From the NCBI GenBank assembly GCA_037178625.1, contig CM074130.1:372001-436000 (forward strand): a DNA stretch of 64,000 nucleotides, given 5' to 3'. Positions 42,351 through 55,305 of this stretch are shown piece by piece. The first letter of the stretch is position 1. The number at the start of each line of letters is the position of its first letter. The position numbers and the translations under genes were made by a program. This DNA is from Skeletonema tropicum (Eukaryota; Bacillariophyta; Thalassiosirophyceae; Thalassiosirales; Thalassiosiraceae). The notes under the pieces were generated by a model. The model was given only the letters and a program-made list of their open reading frames with translations, searched no databases and was not told the origin of the DNA.

Positions 42351-45300
42351 GATTTTTGTAGCATTGCGTGATATATAATGATGATTGTTATTCGTCAGAT
42401 GTTGTTGTTGTTGTTGCTGCTGCTGTTGACTCGTTTGATAATTATTTGGTTTCACATCAACGCTGTGTAGTTGTGGAGAGGAGCGCGAGACATTATTTGG
42501 AGAACTGCCGGCCATATCCATATCACTTTTATCATTTCGCTGCGGGTGCGGGCTTTTGGTTGTTGCAGTTGTCGCAACCGTGTGATCGAGAAGAGCCTGA
42601 GCCTGAGATGAGTAGGACGAACATGTTGTCGGCGGATGCATTGCAATAATTTGTGCGTGTTGACAAGAAGGGTTTATCTAGAGATCAGCGCAGTGAATGA
42701 ACAATGCACAATGCAATGCTAAAATGGCGAACTCGATGGGCCTGCGTGTAGGTATATGAGTAGGTCGATTGCCAGGGAATGGAGGGTGACAATCTTCATA
42801 TTCGAATCTATCGACTTCTTCTCATCATTGCTGCTGTATCACCTCCATCGGAAGAGGAGTTGTTCGAAGTACTTCTACTTATATAATAGCGAGGATCAGA
42901 TCGCATGGTGAGACAAACGTTATGAATTTCACCCTTGATGATTTTTGTAGCATTGCGTGATATATAATGATGATTGTTATTCGTCAGATGTTGTTGTTGT
43001 TGTTGTTGTTGTTGCTGCTGCTGTTGACTCGTTTGATAATTATTTGGTTTCACATCAACGCTGTGTAGTTGTGGAGAGGAGCGCGAGACATTATTTGGAG
43101 AACTGCCGGCCATATCCATATCACTTTTATCATTTCGCTGCGGGTGCGGGCTTTTGGTTGTTGCAGTTGTCGCAACTGTGTGATCGAGAAGAGCCTGAGC
43201 CTGAGATGAGTAGGACGAACATGTTGTCGGCGGATGCATTGCAATAATTTGTGCGTGTTGACAAGAAGGGTTTATCTAGAGATCAGCGCAGTGAATGAAC
43301 AATGCACAATGCAATGCTAAAATGGCGAACTCGATGGGCCTGCGTGTAGGTATATGAGTAGGTCGATTGCCAGGGAATGGAGGGTGACAATCTTCATATT
43401 CGAATCTATCGACTTCTTCTCATCATTGCTGCTGTATCACCTCCATCGGAAGAGGAGTTGTTCGAAGTACTTCTACTTATATAATAGCGAGGATCAGATT
43501 GCATGGTGAGACAAACGTTATGAATTTCACCCTTGATGATTTTTGTAGCATTGCGTGATATATAATGATGATTGTTATTCGTCAGATGTTGTTGTTGTTG
43601 TTGCTGCTGCTGTTGACTCGTTTGATAATTATAATTATTTGATTTCACATCAACGCTGTGTAGTTGTGGAGAGGAGCGCGAGACATCATTTGGAGAACTG
43701 CCGGCCATATCCATATCACTTTTATCATTTCGCTGCGGGCTTTTGATTGTTGCAGTTGTCGCAACCGTGTGATCGAGAAGAGCCTGAGCCTGAGATGAGT
43801 AGGACGAACATGTTGTCGGCGGATGCATTGCAATAATTTGTGCGTGTTGACAAGAAGGGTTTATCTAGAGATCAGCGCAGTGAATGAACAATGCACAATG
43901 CAATGCTAAAATGGCGAACTCGATGGGCCTGTGTGTAGGTATATGAGTAGGTCGATTGCCAGGGAATGGAGGGTGACAATCTTCATATTCGAATCTATCG
44001 ACTTCTTCTCATCATTGCTGCTGTATCACCTCCATCGGAAGAGGAGTTGTTCGAAGTACTTCTACTTATATAATAGCGAGGATCAGATTGCATGGTGAGA
44101 CAAACGTTATGAATTTCACCCTTGATGATTTTTGTAGCATTGCGTGATATATAATGATGATTTGTTATTCGTCAGATGTTGTTGTTGTTGTTGCTGCTGC
44201 TGTTGACTCGTTTGATAATTATTTGGTTTCACATCAACGCTGTGTAGTTGTGGAGAGGAGCGCGAGACATTATTTGGAGAACTGCCGGCCATATCCATAT
44301 CACTTTTATCATTTCGCTGCGGGTGCGGGCTTTTGGTTGTTGCAGTTGTCGCAACTGTGTGATCGAGAAGAGCCTGAGCCTGAGATGAGTAGGACGAACA
44401 TGTTGTCGGCGGATGCATTGCAATAATTTGTGCGTGTTGACAAGAAGGGTTTATCTAGAGATCAGCGCAGTGAATGAACAATGCACAATGCAATGCTAAA
44501 ATGGCGAACTCGATGGGCCTGCGTGTAGGTATATGAGTAGGTCGATTGCCAGGGAATGGAGGGTGACAATCTTCATATTCGAATCTATCGACTTCTTCTC
44601 ATCATTGCTGCTGTATCACCTCCATCGGAAGAGGAGTTGTTCGAAGTACTTCTACTTATATAATAGCGAGGATCAGATCGCATGGTGAGACAAACGTTAT
44701 GAATTTCACCCTTGATGATTTTTGTAGCATTGCGTGATATATAATGATGATTGTTATTCGTCAGATGTTGTTGTTGTTGTTGCTGCTGCTGTTGACTCGT
44801 TTGATAATTATAATTATTTGGTTTCACATCAACGCTGTGTAGTTGTGGAGAGGAGCGCGAGACATCATTTGGAGAACTGCCGGCCATATCCATATCACTT
44901 TTATCATTTCGCTGCGGGTGCGGGCTTTTGGTTGTTGCAGTTGTCGCAACCGTGTGATCGAGAAGAGCCGGAGCCTGAGATGAGTAGGACGAACATGTTG
45001 TCGGCGGATGCATTGCAATAATTTGTGCGTGTTGACAAGAAGGGTTTATCTAGAGATCAGCGCAGTGAATGAACAATGCACAATGCAATGCTAAAATGGC
45101 GAACTCGATGGGCCTGCGTGTAGGTATATGAGTAGGTCGATTGCCAGGGAATGGAGGGTGACAATCTTCATATTCGAATCTATCGACTTCTTCTCATCAT
45201 TGCTGCTGTATCACCTCCATCGGAAGAGGAGTTGTTCGAAGTACTTCTACTTATATAATAGCGAGGATCAGATCGCATGGTGAGACAAACGTTATGAATT

Positions 45301-45990
45301 TCACCCTTGATGATTTTTGTAGCATTGCGTGATATATAATGATGATTGTTACTCGTCAGATGTTGTTGTTGTTGTTGCTGCTGCTGTTGACTCGTTTGAT
45401 AATTATAATTATTTGGTTTCACATCAACGCTGTGTAGTTGTGGAGAGGAGCGCGAGACATTATTTGGAGAACTGCCGGCCATATCCATATCACTTTTATC
45501 ATTTCGCTGCGGGTGCGGGCTTTTGGTTGTTGCAGTTGTCGCAACCGTGTGATCGAGAAGAGCCTGAGCCTGAGATGAGTAGGACGAACATGTTGTCGGC
45601 GGATGCATTGCAATAATTTGTGCGTGTTGACAAGAAGGGTTTATCTAGAGATCAGCGCAGTGAATGAACAATGCACAATGCAATGCTAAAATGGCGAACT
45701 CGATGGGCCTGCGTGTAGGTATATGAGTAGGTCGATTGCCAGGGAATGGAGGGTGACAATCTTCATATTCGAATCTATCGACTTCTTCTCATCATTGCTG
45801 CTGTATCACCTCCATCGGAAGAGGAGTTGTTCGAAGTACTTCTACTTATATAATAGCGAGGATCAGATCGCATGGTGAGACAAACGTTATGAATTTCACC
45901 CTTGATGATTTTTGTAGCATTGCGTGATATATAATGATGATTGTTATTCGTCAGATGTTGTTGTTGTTGTTGTTGCTGCTGCTGTTGACT
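42342..45990. repeat. 595-bp tandem array, part 4c
   Basis: About six units, including one 598-bp unit with 12 Gln codons (near 42989-43022), one with a single-base insertion (44162) and one with a GAGCCGGAGCC substitution (44969). It ends in the TTG/CTG tract at GTTGACT, where block X copy C begins by a junction at a short shared TGTTGAC. Confidence 0.97.
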
Positions 45991-46170
45991 GAGCTACTCT
46001 CATTATCTTCGTAGGAATTACCGTCGTCGCCCATTATTGCTGACTCATATCGTGTAGGCTTTGAAGCTTGGCGGTAAGATTGCAGATGGATTGCAGTACC
46101 GACGTAAAGAAGGAGAAGAAGGTATCTGACATGATGATGATGACAAGGATTAACGCTGAAAAATATTGTC

Positions 46171-46395
46171 TTGACGCCATTTGAGGGGGAGTATTTGGCG
46201 ACATTCATTGATTTGTCGGATGCAGTGATATGTTGTGAAGAACAGACATTTGATGAGAAGAAGCGGGTAGATTTGATGAATCTAGGGATTGTTTTGAACC
46301 AATTGTTTCAGACAGATGGGGGAGGGAGTGCTACTAGTACCAGTAGTGGTCATGTTGTGTCAAGCAATGAAGAGAAGAGAATGGCCGTGCCATGA
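46171..46395 (+). CDS. Small open frame, copy C of 13444-13668
   Basis: Same 74-codon translation as copies A and B; unrecognised. Confidence 0.3.
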   Translation: MTPFEGEYLATFIDLSDAVICCEEQTFDEKKRVDLMNLGIVLNQLFQTDGGGSATSTSSGHVVSSNEEKRMAVP

Positions 46396-46942
46396 TGATG
46401 AATAAGTACTTAGAACTTTGATGATCAATTTGATGCCTGCCTTAAGTGTATAAGTACATACTTCGACTTCCTCATATCTCTCCAAGCACTGCAGCCAGTT
46501 CTGTGGGGCTTCCTTCGTTCATTACCAAAAGATAGATCAATGTTCAATGTGAGTGTCTATTCTTGTGCTTTCACACAACCATCCGCCCACCCCCAAAATT
46601 CACTTCCTCCAGCAGTTTGGCCTTGCTTGCACCAAAGCCTTCGCGTTCCACATCCGTCGACCCATTCCTGCCCAGCAGGCACCACAAGCGTCTTCGGGAC
46701 CAGGCGTCTTCGGGACCAGCCCGAGCTCCTCCTGGTTTAAGTTCACCTTTCTCTACTGGCACTAGTGCCTAGGGAGTATTAAATAATCTATCTATCAATT
46801 TGATGCCGCCTTAAGTCACAGTACTTCAGTACTTACTTTGACTCAGACAGCAGCATACCAAGTATCGCTGTATGGCCCCGATGTGACCATAAGTAGCATA
46901 CCAGTGGGCAGCACCGCTTCCCTTCTGCTCAGAGAAGTTACA

Positions 46943-47166
46943 CACCCTACATAGGATCTTCAGACACCTGTCTGAGTCACTTGGGAGGTCTCAGCACGTA
47001 AGAGGACTCCCATTTATGACAGAAGACACACCCTACATAGGATCTTCAGACACCTGTCTGAGTCACTGGGGAGGACTCAGCTCTGCTCTATCTATCTCTG
47101 GGTGCATAAATGCAGAGTCCCTCTGAAGAGGACTCCCATTTATGACAGAAGATCCTATGTAGGGTG
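46943..47166. repeat. Direct and inverted 19-bp repeat cluster, copy C
   Basis: Direct copies at 46943-46961 and 47029-47047, inverted copy at 47148-47166. Confidence 0.9.
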
Positions 47167-47183
47167 GAAGTTAATAAGACTGT

Positions 47184-47238
47184 GGGCCAGGTTGGTACTA
47201 CCTACGGTAGGGGACCACGTTGGAATCCCTGGAGTGTT
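47184..47238 (+). rRNA. 5S rRNA 3'-half fragment, copy C
   Basis: Same 55 nt as copies A and B. The preceding bases (GGAAGTTAATAAGACT) differ slightly from copy A. Confidence 0.6.
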
Positions 47239-48746
47239 CTTTTGCTACTTTTGCCTTTCATTTTGGCCCCTATATACCTGCCTACAATAGGTACGATACA
47301 AATAATGCAATGCACTTACTACAATACCCGCCTTCGCCCTTTCTTTTGCTCGGCCTTCCTTGATGAGCGAATTTCGCTTCACTTGAGAGAAGTCGCGATG
47401 AAGAAGCGGCTGCGTTGTATTGGTATTGTGCGTCTCATTTATCGTCCGTCTATCTTTACCTTCAGTCATCCAAACGTATACGAAAGATGTCAAGAGTTCA
47501 ACCTGCTGATCCTGCTTTGGCTCCATCTTCATGAGAAGCGTTTCCCCCTACTCCTGATATATCGTAGATCGAAGATGATAATAACTTAACAAATATCTAC
47601 GATATAACCTCCCAAACGCGTCTACTGGTCCACTAGACTAGCTATTTGGGTGCGATCTGGGAAATATAGCTACTGCAGCACATGTTCGTTATCACTTAGC
47701 ATAGATAATGTCGCCTCTTGAGGGCTCACCAGACGTACTTTAAAATTTCTGTTACATAAATATAGCTATTTGCGCTGCTGAGCCGAGTGCCGAGTGCAAT
47801 GCTTCCCAGGAAGAGTTCAATCTGCTGAGACCAGATTGGCCCCAGCTCGATTCGAATTCGAATCCGTTCACACATCACATCATAGTGAAACTGTTTCTGT
47901 GTAGTCAGTCCTCTCCTGAGCTGAGAATGACGAGCAATACATATACATACATCGAGTGATGGATCTTCTGTTATCAGTTTCGAATTGCTCAAGAATTGTG
48001 GCACAGCTCACACAAGAATTATTGTGCCAAACACAATCAATTCAGCTAGCTCTCTGGGGCAATGTTGAGCTTCTATATCAAGGTAAGTTAAGATTGCGCC
48101 AGGTCTGCCGAAATAGTAAGTTAAGCCATCACATCACTTGAGTGACTTGCCCCACGGCTGACCTCGTGTCAAGCTTCGTCTTGAGCTTGAGTTAAAGAAG
48201 TAGAGTTTCGTCGAGCAAAGCAGAGATTGCCCATTTGGTTTGATATCTTCAAAGGAATAAGAAGAAGACAACGGAGAAGAATCCAAACGTGATGTTGTTA
48301 TTGAGAGATGTCCTCATATCTTTCCAAGCACTGCGGCCAGCGGCCAGTTGTGTGGTGAATTCCTTCGTTCATTACCAAAAGAGAGATCAACGTGAGTGTC
48401 TATTCTTGTGCTTTCACACAAGAGCGGCGTGGAGCTTGGAAGACAAAAAATTGAGATGATCCTGAAGAACAGCAGTATTGCTCGACAAGGAAAAGATGCC
48501 ATCCACTTCCATAACACTAAACGAATCATGTAAATTTCGTAATCTCACTAATATACAGGTGACAATCTTCATATTCGAATCTATCGACTTCTTCTCATCA
48601 TTGCTGCTGTATCACCTCCATCGGAAGAGGGGTTGTTCGGAGTACTTCTACTTATATAATAGCGAGGATCAGATCGATAAATAAATACAAAATTAATCAG
48701 ATTAGATATCTACACGAGTATAATCTGGACCTGCTTAGGTACAATG

Positions 48747-49518
48747 TTGATTGTTATTCATCAGATGTTGTTGTTGTTGTTGTTGCTGCTGCTGTTGACT
48801 CGTTTGATAATTATAATTATTTGGTTTCACATCAACGCTGTGTAGTTGTGGAGAGGAGCGCGAGACATTATTTGGAGAACTGCCGGCCATATCCATATCA
48901 CTTTTATCATTTCGCTGCGGGTGCGGGCTTTTGGTTGTTGCAGTTGTCGCAACCGTGTGATCGAGAAGAGCCTGAGCCTGAGATGAGTAGGACGAACATG
49001 TTGTCGGCGGATGCATTGCAATAATTTGTGCGTGTTGACAAGAAGGGTTTATCTAGAGATCAGCGCAGTGAATGAACAATGCACAATGCAATGCTAAAAT
49101 GGCGAACTCGATGGGCCTGCGTGTAGGTATATGAGTAGGTCGATTGCCAGGGAATGGAGGGTGACAATCTTCATATTCGAATCTATCGACTTCTTCTCAT
49201 CATTGCTGCTGTATCACCTCCATCGGAAGAGGAGTTGTTCGAAGTACTTCTACTTATATAATAGCGAGGATCAGATCGCATGGTGAGACAAACGTTATGA
49301 ATTTCACCCTTGATGATTTTTGTAGCATTGCGTGATATATAATGATGATTGTTATTCATCAGATGTTGTTTGTTGTTGTTGCTGCTGCTGTTGACTCGTT
49401 TGATAATTATAATTATTTGGTTTCACATCAACGCTGTGTAGTTGTGGAGAGGAGCGCGAGACATTATTTGGAGAACTGCCGGCCATATCCATATCACTTT
49501 TATCATTTCGCTGCGGGT
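48747..49518. repeat. 595-bp tandem array, part 5
   Basis: About 1.3 units after block X copy C, running into the second gap. A one-base insertion in the TTG tract (49371) breaks the minus-strand frame of the last unit. Confidence 0.96.
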
Positions 49519-50018
49519 NNNNNNNNNNNNNNNNNNNNNNNNNNNNNNNNNNNNNNNNNNNNNNNNNNNNNNNNNNNNNNNNNNNNNNNNNNNNNNNNNN
49601 NNNNNNNNNNNNNNNNNNNNNNNNNNNNNNNNNNNNNNNNNNNNNNNNNNNNNNNNNNNNNNNNNNNNNNNNNNNNNNNNNNNNNNNNNNNNNNNNNNNN
49701 NNNNNNNNNNNNNNNNNNNNNNNNNNNNNNNNNNNNNNNNNNNNNNNNNNNNNNNNNNNNNNNNNNNNNNNNNNNNNNNNNNNNNNNNNNNNNNNNNNNN
49801 NNNNNNNNNNNNNNNNNNNNNNNNNNNNNNNNNNNNNNNNNNNNNNNNNNNNNNNNNNNNNNNNNNNNNNNNNNNNNNNNNNNNNNNNNNNNNNNNNNNN
49901 NNNNNNNNNNNNNNNNNNNNNNNNNNNNNNNNNNNNNNNNNNNNNNNNNNNNNNNNNNNNNNNNNNNNNNNNNNNNNNNNNNNNNNNNNNNNNNNNNNNN
50001 NNNNNNNNNNNNNNNNNN
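49519..50018. other. Assembly gap (500 N)
   Basis: Exactly 500 N, placeholder gap separating the 595-bp array from the FHA-unit array. Physical linkage of the two sides is unproven. Confidence 1.
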
Positions 50019-50283
50019 ATGACAGTTGGCACGGGATGGGCTCTAAACGCTGCGCTGAAGAACGAAGCATCGATCGGGCGAGTCAATGATAGTTGGCACA
50101 TATTGGTCGAATAAATAAATAAATATTAGATATCTCTGTAATCACTGGGGACGGCGCAACAGCAACATCAATATGCTGACTGTTGCTGTGGGCTTGGCAG
50201 CATGGGAGGTGCACCGTCCAGCGGCCAGCAGGAGAGGCGTCATCGGCTACGCTCCACCAGGCAATAATAATATCCACCTCCCA

Positions 50284-50448
50284 TCAGCAACAGTGTGATG
50301 ATAGACCTACTGGCAGGAAGCGGTCGGCTCGCTTTGATTTGCTGGTGTAGCCAACTGAGTTGGATGCAACATCATCATCATCAGAATTTGAAGTGGGCTT
50401 TGGCACGTGTCGATCTTTGGCTTGGATTTGAGTTGTGAGTTGCGACAT
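50284..50448 (-). CDS. Acidic N-terminal open frame, opposing FHA exon, unit 1
   Basis: 54 codons starting MSQLTTQIQAKD, then an Asp run and a Ser/Lys-rich part. A donor-like GTAGGT lies near its end (after ADRFLP), so it may be a first exon of a minus-strand gene. In the diverged seventh unit the same reading frame is preserved despite loss of RHV and T codons, so indels there are multiples of three; this is modest evidence for coding. No domain recognised. Confidence 0.35.
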   Translation of the reverse strand: MSQLTTQIQAKDRHVPKPTSNSDDDDVASNSVGYTSKSKRADRFLPVGLSSHCC

Positions 50449-51094
50449 TGACAGCTTCTCACTTTTTGACCCACACACACCGAACACCGAACCTCAACGA
50501 AGCGAAGACGAAGCAAGCAAGCACGAAGCACAATGGCAATAAGATAAATAAATAGTAGCAATAATAAAAGCACCTACTGCCGTGCCAACCAAATGGACGG
50601 TGCTGATCGTTGACGATGAATGAAAAGAGATACAGCATCATCTATTGAAGTTATGGGGGAGATAGAGGTAGACAGTCGAGTCTCACATCGTACCAACCTT
50701 CTGGATCACACTGATCGATGCTTCTGTCTTCAGCGCAGCGTTGGATCTTACATCGTGCCATTTATCAGCCATTTATCATGGATCATATCGGCTGAGATGA
50801 GATCTTACATCGTACCAACTGTCATTGACGGAGCAGTGATTAATGTATTCATCGATAGCGCTTGAGACAAGGATTCGAATAATTGAATAGTCGTCTCATT
50901 GTTATTGTTAGATACGATAATGCGAAGCGAGCGGTAGCGGGATGAGCTGTGATTATTGTACGAATCGATAGAGATTGAAATGACGATTCCAATGCTCGTC
51001 TCATTGGTACTACTCTCTTCATTGGTACTACTCTCTCTCTACTCGAATTCTAGAGACGGCTAGGGGTCGCTCTAGTTCAGACGATTGACAAAAG

Positions 51095-51427
51095 ATCCAT
51101 ACGGAATATTGTACGCACCGGAATGGGATATCGCTAAATAAAGATCAGGAGGTTAGTACGACCCATGGCAAGTTTTCGGTGGAGGTGGAGGAGCAGCAGG
51201 AGCAGGAGCTTGTGTTGGATCATCATCATCATCGTCATAATCCTGATACTGATACTCATCAACAGAAACGCAAGCACAAGGTATTCAAATTCTACTATAC
51301 AGATGTTGGAAGTACCAATGGTTCGACTGTAGGTGAAGCAAGATTGGAAGCGAATGTGAGAGTGGAGATTGAGGAGGGGATGGAGTTGAGAATTGGTAAT
51401 TCTACTTTGAAGATTGCGTTTGGTTAG
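51095..51427 (+). CDS. FHA-domain exon, unit 1
   Basis: A 110-codon frame with stop, open from a possible acceptor (CAAAAG|ATCC). It reads GISLNKDQEVSTTHGKF, then an acidic/His-rich insert (~30 residues), then FYYTDVGSTNGSTV and a final strand pair ending NSTLKIAFG. These are the hallmarks of a forkhead-associated domain: the S-x-x-H phosphate-binding motif and the D-x-G-S-T-N-G loop. FHA domains bind phosphothreonine peptides in signalling and DNA-damage pathways. The usual G-R motif of the first strand is not in this exon, so an upstream exon is expected but was not identified. The loop insert is unusual. A plus-strand 81-codon frame upstream (50620-50865) could belong to the same gene; uncertain. 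Confidence 0.65.
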   Translation: MHTEYCTHRNGISLNKDQEVSTTHGKFSVEVEEQQEQELVLDHHHHRHNPDTDTHQQKRKHKVFKFYYTDVGSTNGSTVGEARLEANVRVEIEEGMELRIGNSTLKIAFG

Positions 51428-52221
51428 AAATGGAGATGGAGTTGAATATGAATTGTTGGTGAACGTACGTAATGTTGACGGTGAATATGTTGACGGTGGT
51501 GTGGATAGAGATAAGTACAATATGAACGATTGTTATGGAAACGGTCGATCATGAATGATGATACGTAAGAGACAATACTGAGTTGAGTATGAGGAGAAGT
51601 AAGCGAAGGGGAGATAGATTCAAATACATTCATAGTAAAGAGACAAGTTCAAAGAAGACGAGAGAGACTATATTATAGCTATTGCGCTATTGATGTTGCT
51701 ACATACTTTAGCACGAGCGAGGCAGCCGACAGCGACAGCCGGCCAAATATAAATCTCAATCCGGCTTGACAGCCAGATCTACTTTCACTTCCAAGCAGAG
51801 CAGATAATATCCAAAAGTTGACATTGTGACCACTATTCGACTCGTCTCTTCAAGCTGCATCGCATCGATTAATACCATCATTACGACTTTCATTGTATAA
51901 TCGAAATCACAGCTCGAAGACAGTTGTAGACGATCAGCAATCAGCACCGACCGTCCATGACAGTTGGCACGGGATGGGCTCTAAACGCTGCGCTGAAGAA
52001 CGAAGCATCGATCGGGCGAGTCAATGATAGTTGGCACATATTGGTCGAATAAATAAATAAATATTAGATATCTCTGTAATCACTGGGGACGGCGCAACAG
52101 CAACATCAATATGCTGACTGTTGCTGTGGGCTTGGCAGCATGGGAGGTGCACCGTCCAGCGGCCAGCAGGAGAGGCGTCATCGGCTACGCTCCACCAGGC
52201 AATAATAATATCCACCTCCCA

Positions 52222-52386
52222 TCAGCAACAGTGTGATGATAGACCTACTGGCAGGAAGCGGTCGGCTCGCTTTGATTTGCTGGTGTAGCCAACTGAGTTG
52301 GATGCAACATCATCATCATCAGAATTTGAAGTGGGCTTTGGCACGTGTCGATCTTTGGCTTGGATTTGAGTTGTGAGTTGCGACAT
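52222..52386 (-). CDS. Acidic opposing open frame, unit 2
   Basis: Identical translation to the unit 1 frame (MSQLTTQIQAKD...). Confidence 0.3.
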   Translation of the reverse strand: MSQLTTQIQAKDRHVPKPTSNSDDDDVASNSVGYTSKSKRADRFLPVGLSSHCC

Positions 52387-53031
52387 TGACAGCTTCTCAC
52401 TTTTTGACCCACACACACCGAACACCGAACCTCAACGAAGCGAAGACGAAGCAAGCAAGCACGAAGCACAATGGCAATAAGATAAATAAATAGTAGCAAT
52501 AATAAAAGCACCTACTGCCGTGCCAACCAAATGGACGGTGCTGATCGTTGACGATGAATGAAAAGAGATACAGCATCATCTATTGAAGTTATGGGGAGAT
52601 AGAGGTAGACAGTCGAGTCTCACATCGTACCAACCTTCTGGATCACACTGATCGATGCTTCTGTCTTCAGCGCAGCGTTGGATCTTACATCGTGCCATTT
52701 ATCAGCCATTTATCATGGATCATATCGGCTGAGATGAGATCTTACATCGTACCAACTGTCATTGACGGAGCAGTGATTAATGTATTCATCGATAGCGCTT
52801 GAGACAAGGATTCGAATAATTGAATAGTCGTCTCATTGTTATTGTTAGATACGATAATGCGAAGCGAGCGGTAGCGGGATGAGCTGTGATTATTGTACGA
52901 ATCGATAGAGATTGAAATGACGATTCCAATGCTCGTCTCATTGGTACTACTCTCTTCATTGGTACTACTCTCTCTCTACTCGAATTCTAGAGACGGCTAG
53001 GGGTCGCTCTAGTTCAGACGATTGACAAAAG

Positions 53032-53365
53032 ATCCATACGGAATATTGTACGCACCGGAATGGGATATCGCTAAATAAAGATCAGGAGGTTAGTACGACC
53101 CATGGCAAGTTTTCGGTGGAGGTGGAGGAGCAGCAGGAGCAGGAGCTTGTGTTGGATCATCATCATCATCGTCATAATCCTGATACTGATACTCATCAAA
53201 CAGAAACGCAAGCACAAGGTATTCAAATTCTACTATACAGATGTTGGAAGTACCAATGGTTCGACTGTAGGTGAAGCAAGATTGGAAGCGAATGTGAGAG
53301 TGGAGATTGAGGAGGGGATGGAGTTGAGAATTGGTAATTCTACTTTGAAGATTGCGTTTGGTTAG
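53032..53365 (+). pseudogene. FHA-domain exon, unit 2, frameshifted
   Basis: One extra A in CATCAAACAG (about 53200) shifts the frame between the S-x-x-H part and the GSTNG part. The only unit of six with a broken FHA exon; could be a base-calling error. Confidence 0.6.
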
Positions 53366-54159
53366 AAATGGAGATGGAGTTGAATATGAATTGTTGGTGA
53401 ACGTACGTAATGTTGACGGTGAATATGTTGACGGTGGTGTGGATAGAGATAAGTACAATATGAACGATTGTTATGGAAACGGTCGATCATGAATGATGAT
53501 ACGTAAGACAATACTGAGTTGAGTATGAGGAGAAGTAAGCGAAGGGGAGATAGATTCAAATACATTCATAGTAAAGAGACAAGTTTTCAAAGAAGACGAG
53601 AGAGACTATATTTATAGCTATTGCGCTATTGATGTTGCTACATACTTTAGCACGAGCGAGGCAGCCGACAGCGACAGCCGGCCAAATATAAATCTCAATC
53701 CGGCTTGACAGCCAGATCTACTTTCACTTCCAAGCAGAGCAGATAATATCCAAAAGTTGACATTGTGACCACTATTCGACTCGTCTCTTCAAGCTGCATC
53801 GCATCGATTAATACCATCATTACGACTTTCATTGTATAATCGAAATCACAGCTCGAAGACAGTTGTAGACGATCAGCAATCAGCACCGACCGTCCATGAC
53901 AGTTGGCACGGGATGGGCTCTAAACGCTGCGCTGAAGAACGAAGCATCGATCGGGCGAGTCAATGATAGTTGGCACATATTGGTCGAATAAATAAATAAA
54001 TATTAGATATCTCTGTAATCACTGGGGACGGCGCAACAGCAACATCAATATGCTGACTGTTGCTGTGGGCTTGGCAGCATGGGAGGTGCACCGTCCAGCG
54101 GCCAGCAGGAGAGGCGTCATCGGCTACGCTCCACCAGGCAATAATAATATCCACCCCCA

Positions 54160-54324
54160 TCAGCAACAGTGTGATGATAGACCTACTGGCAGGAAGCGGT
54201 CGGCTCGCTTTGATTTGCTGGTGTAGCCAACTGAGTTGGATGCAACATCATCATCATCAGAATTTGAAGTGGGCTTTGGCACGTGTCGATCTTTGGCTTG
54301 GATTTGAGTTGTGAGTTGCGACAT
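54160..54324 (-). CDS. Acidic opposing open frame, unit 3
   Basis: Same 54-codon translation as unit 1. Confidence 0.3.
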   Translation of the reverse strand: MSQLTTQIQAKDRHVPKPTSNSDDDDVASNSVGYTSKSKRADRFLPVGLSSHCC

Positions 54325-54972
54325 TGACAGCTTCTCACTTTTTGACCCACACACACCGAACACCGAACCTCAACGAAGCGAAGACGAAGCAAGCAAGCAC
54401 GAAGCACAATGGCAATAAGATAAATAAATAGTAGCAATAATAAAAGCACCTACTGCCGTGCCAACCAAATGGACGGTGCTGATCGTTGACGATGAATGAA
54501 AAGAGATACAGCATCATCTATTGAAGTTATGGGGGAGATAGAGGTAGACAGTCGAGTCTCACATCGTACCAACCTTCTGGATCACACTGATCGATGCTTC
54601 TGTCTTCAGCGCAGCGTTGGATCTTACATCGTGCCATTTATCAGCCATTTATCATGGATCATATCGGCTGAGATGAGATCTTACATCGTACCAACTGTCA
54701 TTGACGGAGCAGTGATTAATGTATTCATCGATAGCGCTTGAGACAAGGATTCGAATAATTGAATAGTCGTCTCATTGTTATTGTTAGATACGATAATGCG
54801 AAGCGAGCGGTAGCGGGATGAGCTGTGATTATTGTACGAATCGATAGAGATTGAAATGACGATTCCAATGCTCGTCTCATTGGTACTACTCTCTTCATTG
54901 GTACTACTCTCTCTCTACTCGAATTCTAGAGACGGCTAGGGGGGTCGCTCTAGTTCAGACGATTGACAAAAG

Positions 54973-55305
54973 ATCCATACGGAATATTGTACGCACCGGA
55001 ATGGGATATCGCTAAATAAAGATCAGGAGGTTAGTACGACCCATGGCAAGTTTTCGGTGGAGGTGGAGGAGCAGCAGGAGCAGGAGCTTGTGTTGGATCA
55101 TCATCATCATCGTCATAATCCTGATACTGATACTCATCAACAGAAACGCAAGCACAAGGTATTCAAATTCTACTATACAGATGTTGGAAGTACCAATGGT
55201 TCGACTGTAGGTGAAGCAAGATTGGAAGCGAATGTGAGAGTGGAGATTGAGGAGGGGATGGAGTTGAGAATTGGTAATTCTACTTTGAAGATTGCGTTTG
55301 GTTAG
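54973..55305 (+). CDS. FHA-domain exon, unit 3
   Basis: Intact 333-bp frame identical to unit 1. Two extra G in the upstream GGCTAGGGGGG tract lie outside the frame. Confidence 0.62.
   Translation: MHTEYCTHRNGISLNKDQEVSTTHGKFSVEVEEQQEQELVLDHHHHRHNPDTDTHQQKRKHKVFKFYYTDVGSTNGSTVGEARLEANVRVEIEEGMELRIGNSTLKIAFG

Larger units (their letters stand above)
45991..48746. repeat. Block X, copy C (partial)
   Basis: Matches positions 13264-16020 of copy A with very few differences. Its left end is fused to the TTG/CTG tract of the array; the IQ gene and everything left of it are absent. Dispersed-repeat members 2 and 3 are at about 46467-46582 and 48309-48432. Confidence 0.95.

Noticed and set aside
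34446..45990. Regularly spaced repeats considered as a CRISPR-like array
   Set aside because: Units are ~595 bp, contiguous without variable spacers, in eukaryotic-type DNA; it is a satellite.
51134..51520. 128-codon minus-strand frame antisense to each FHA exon
   Set aside because: The sense strand carries clear FHA motifs; the antisense is Ser/Thr/Leu-rich without any motif.
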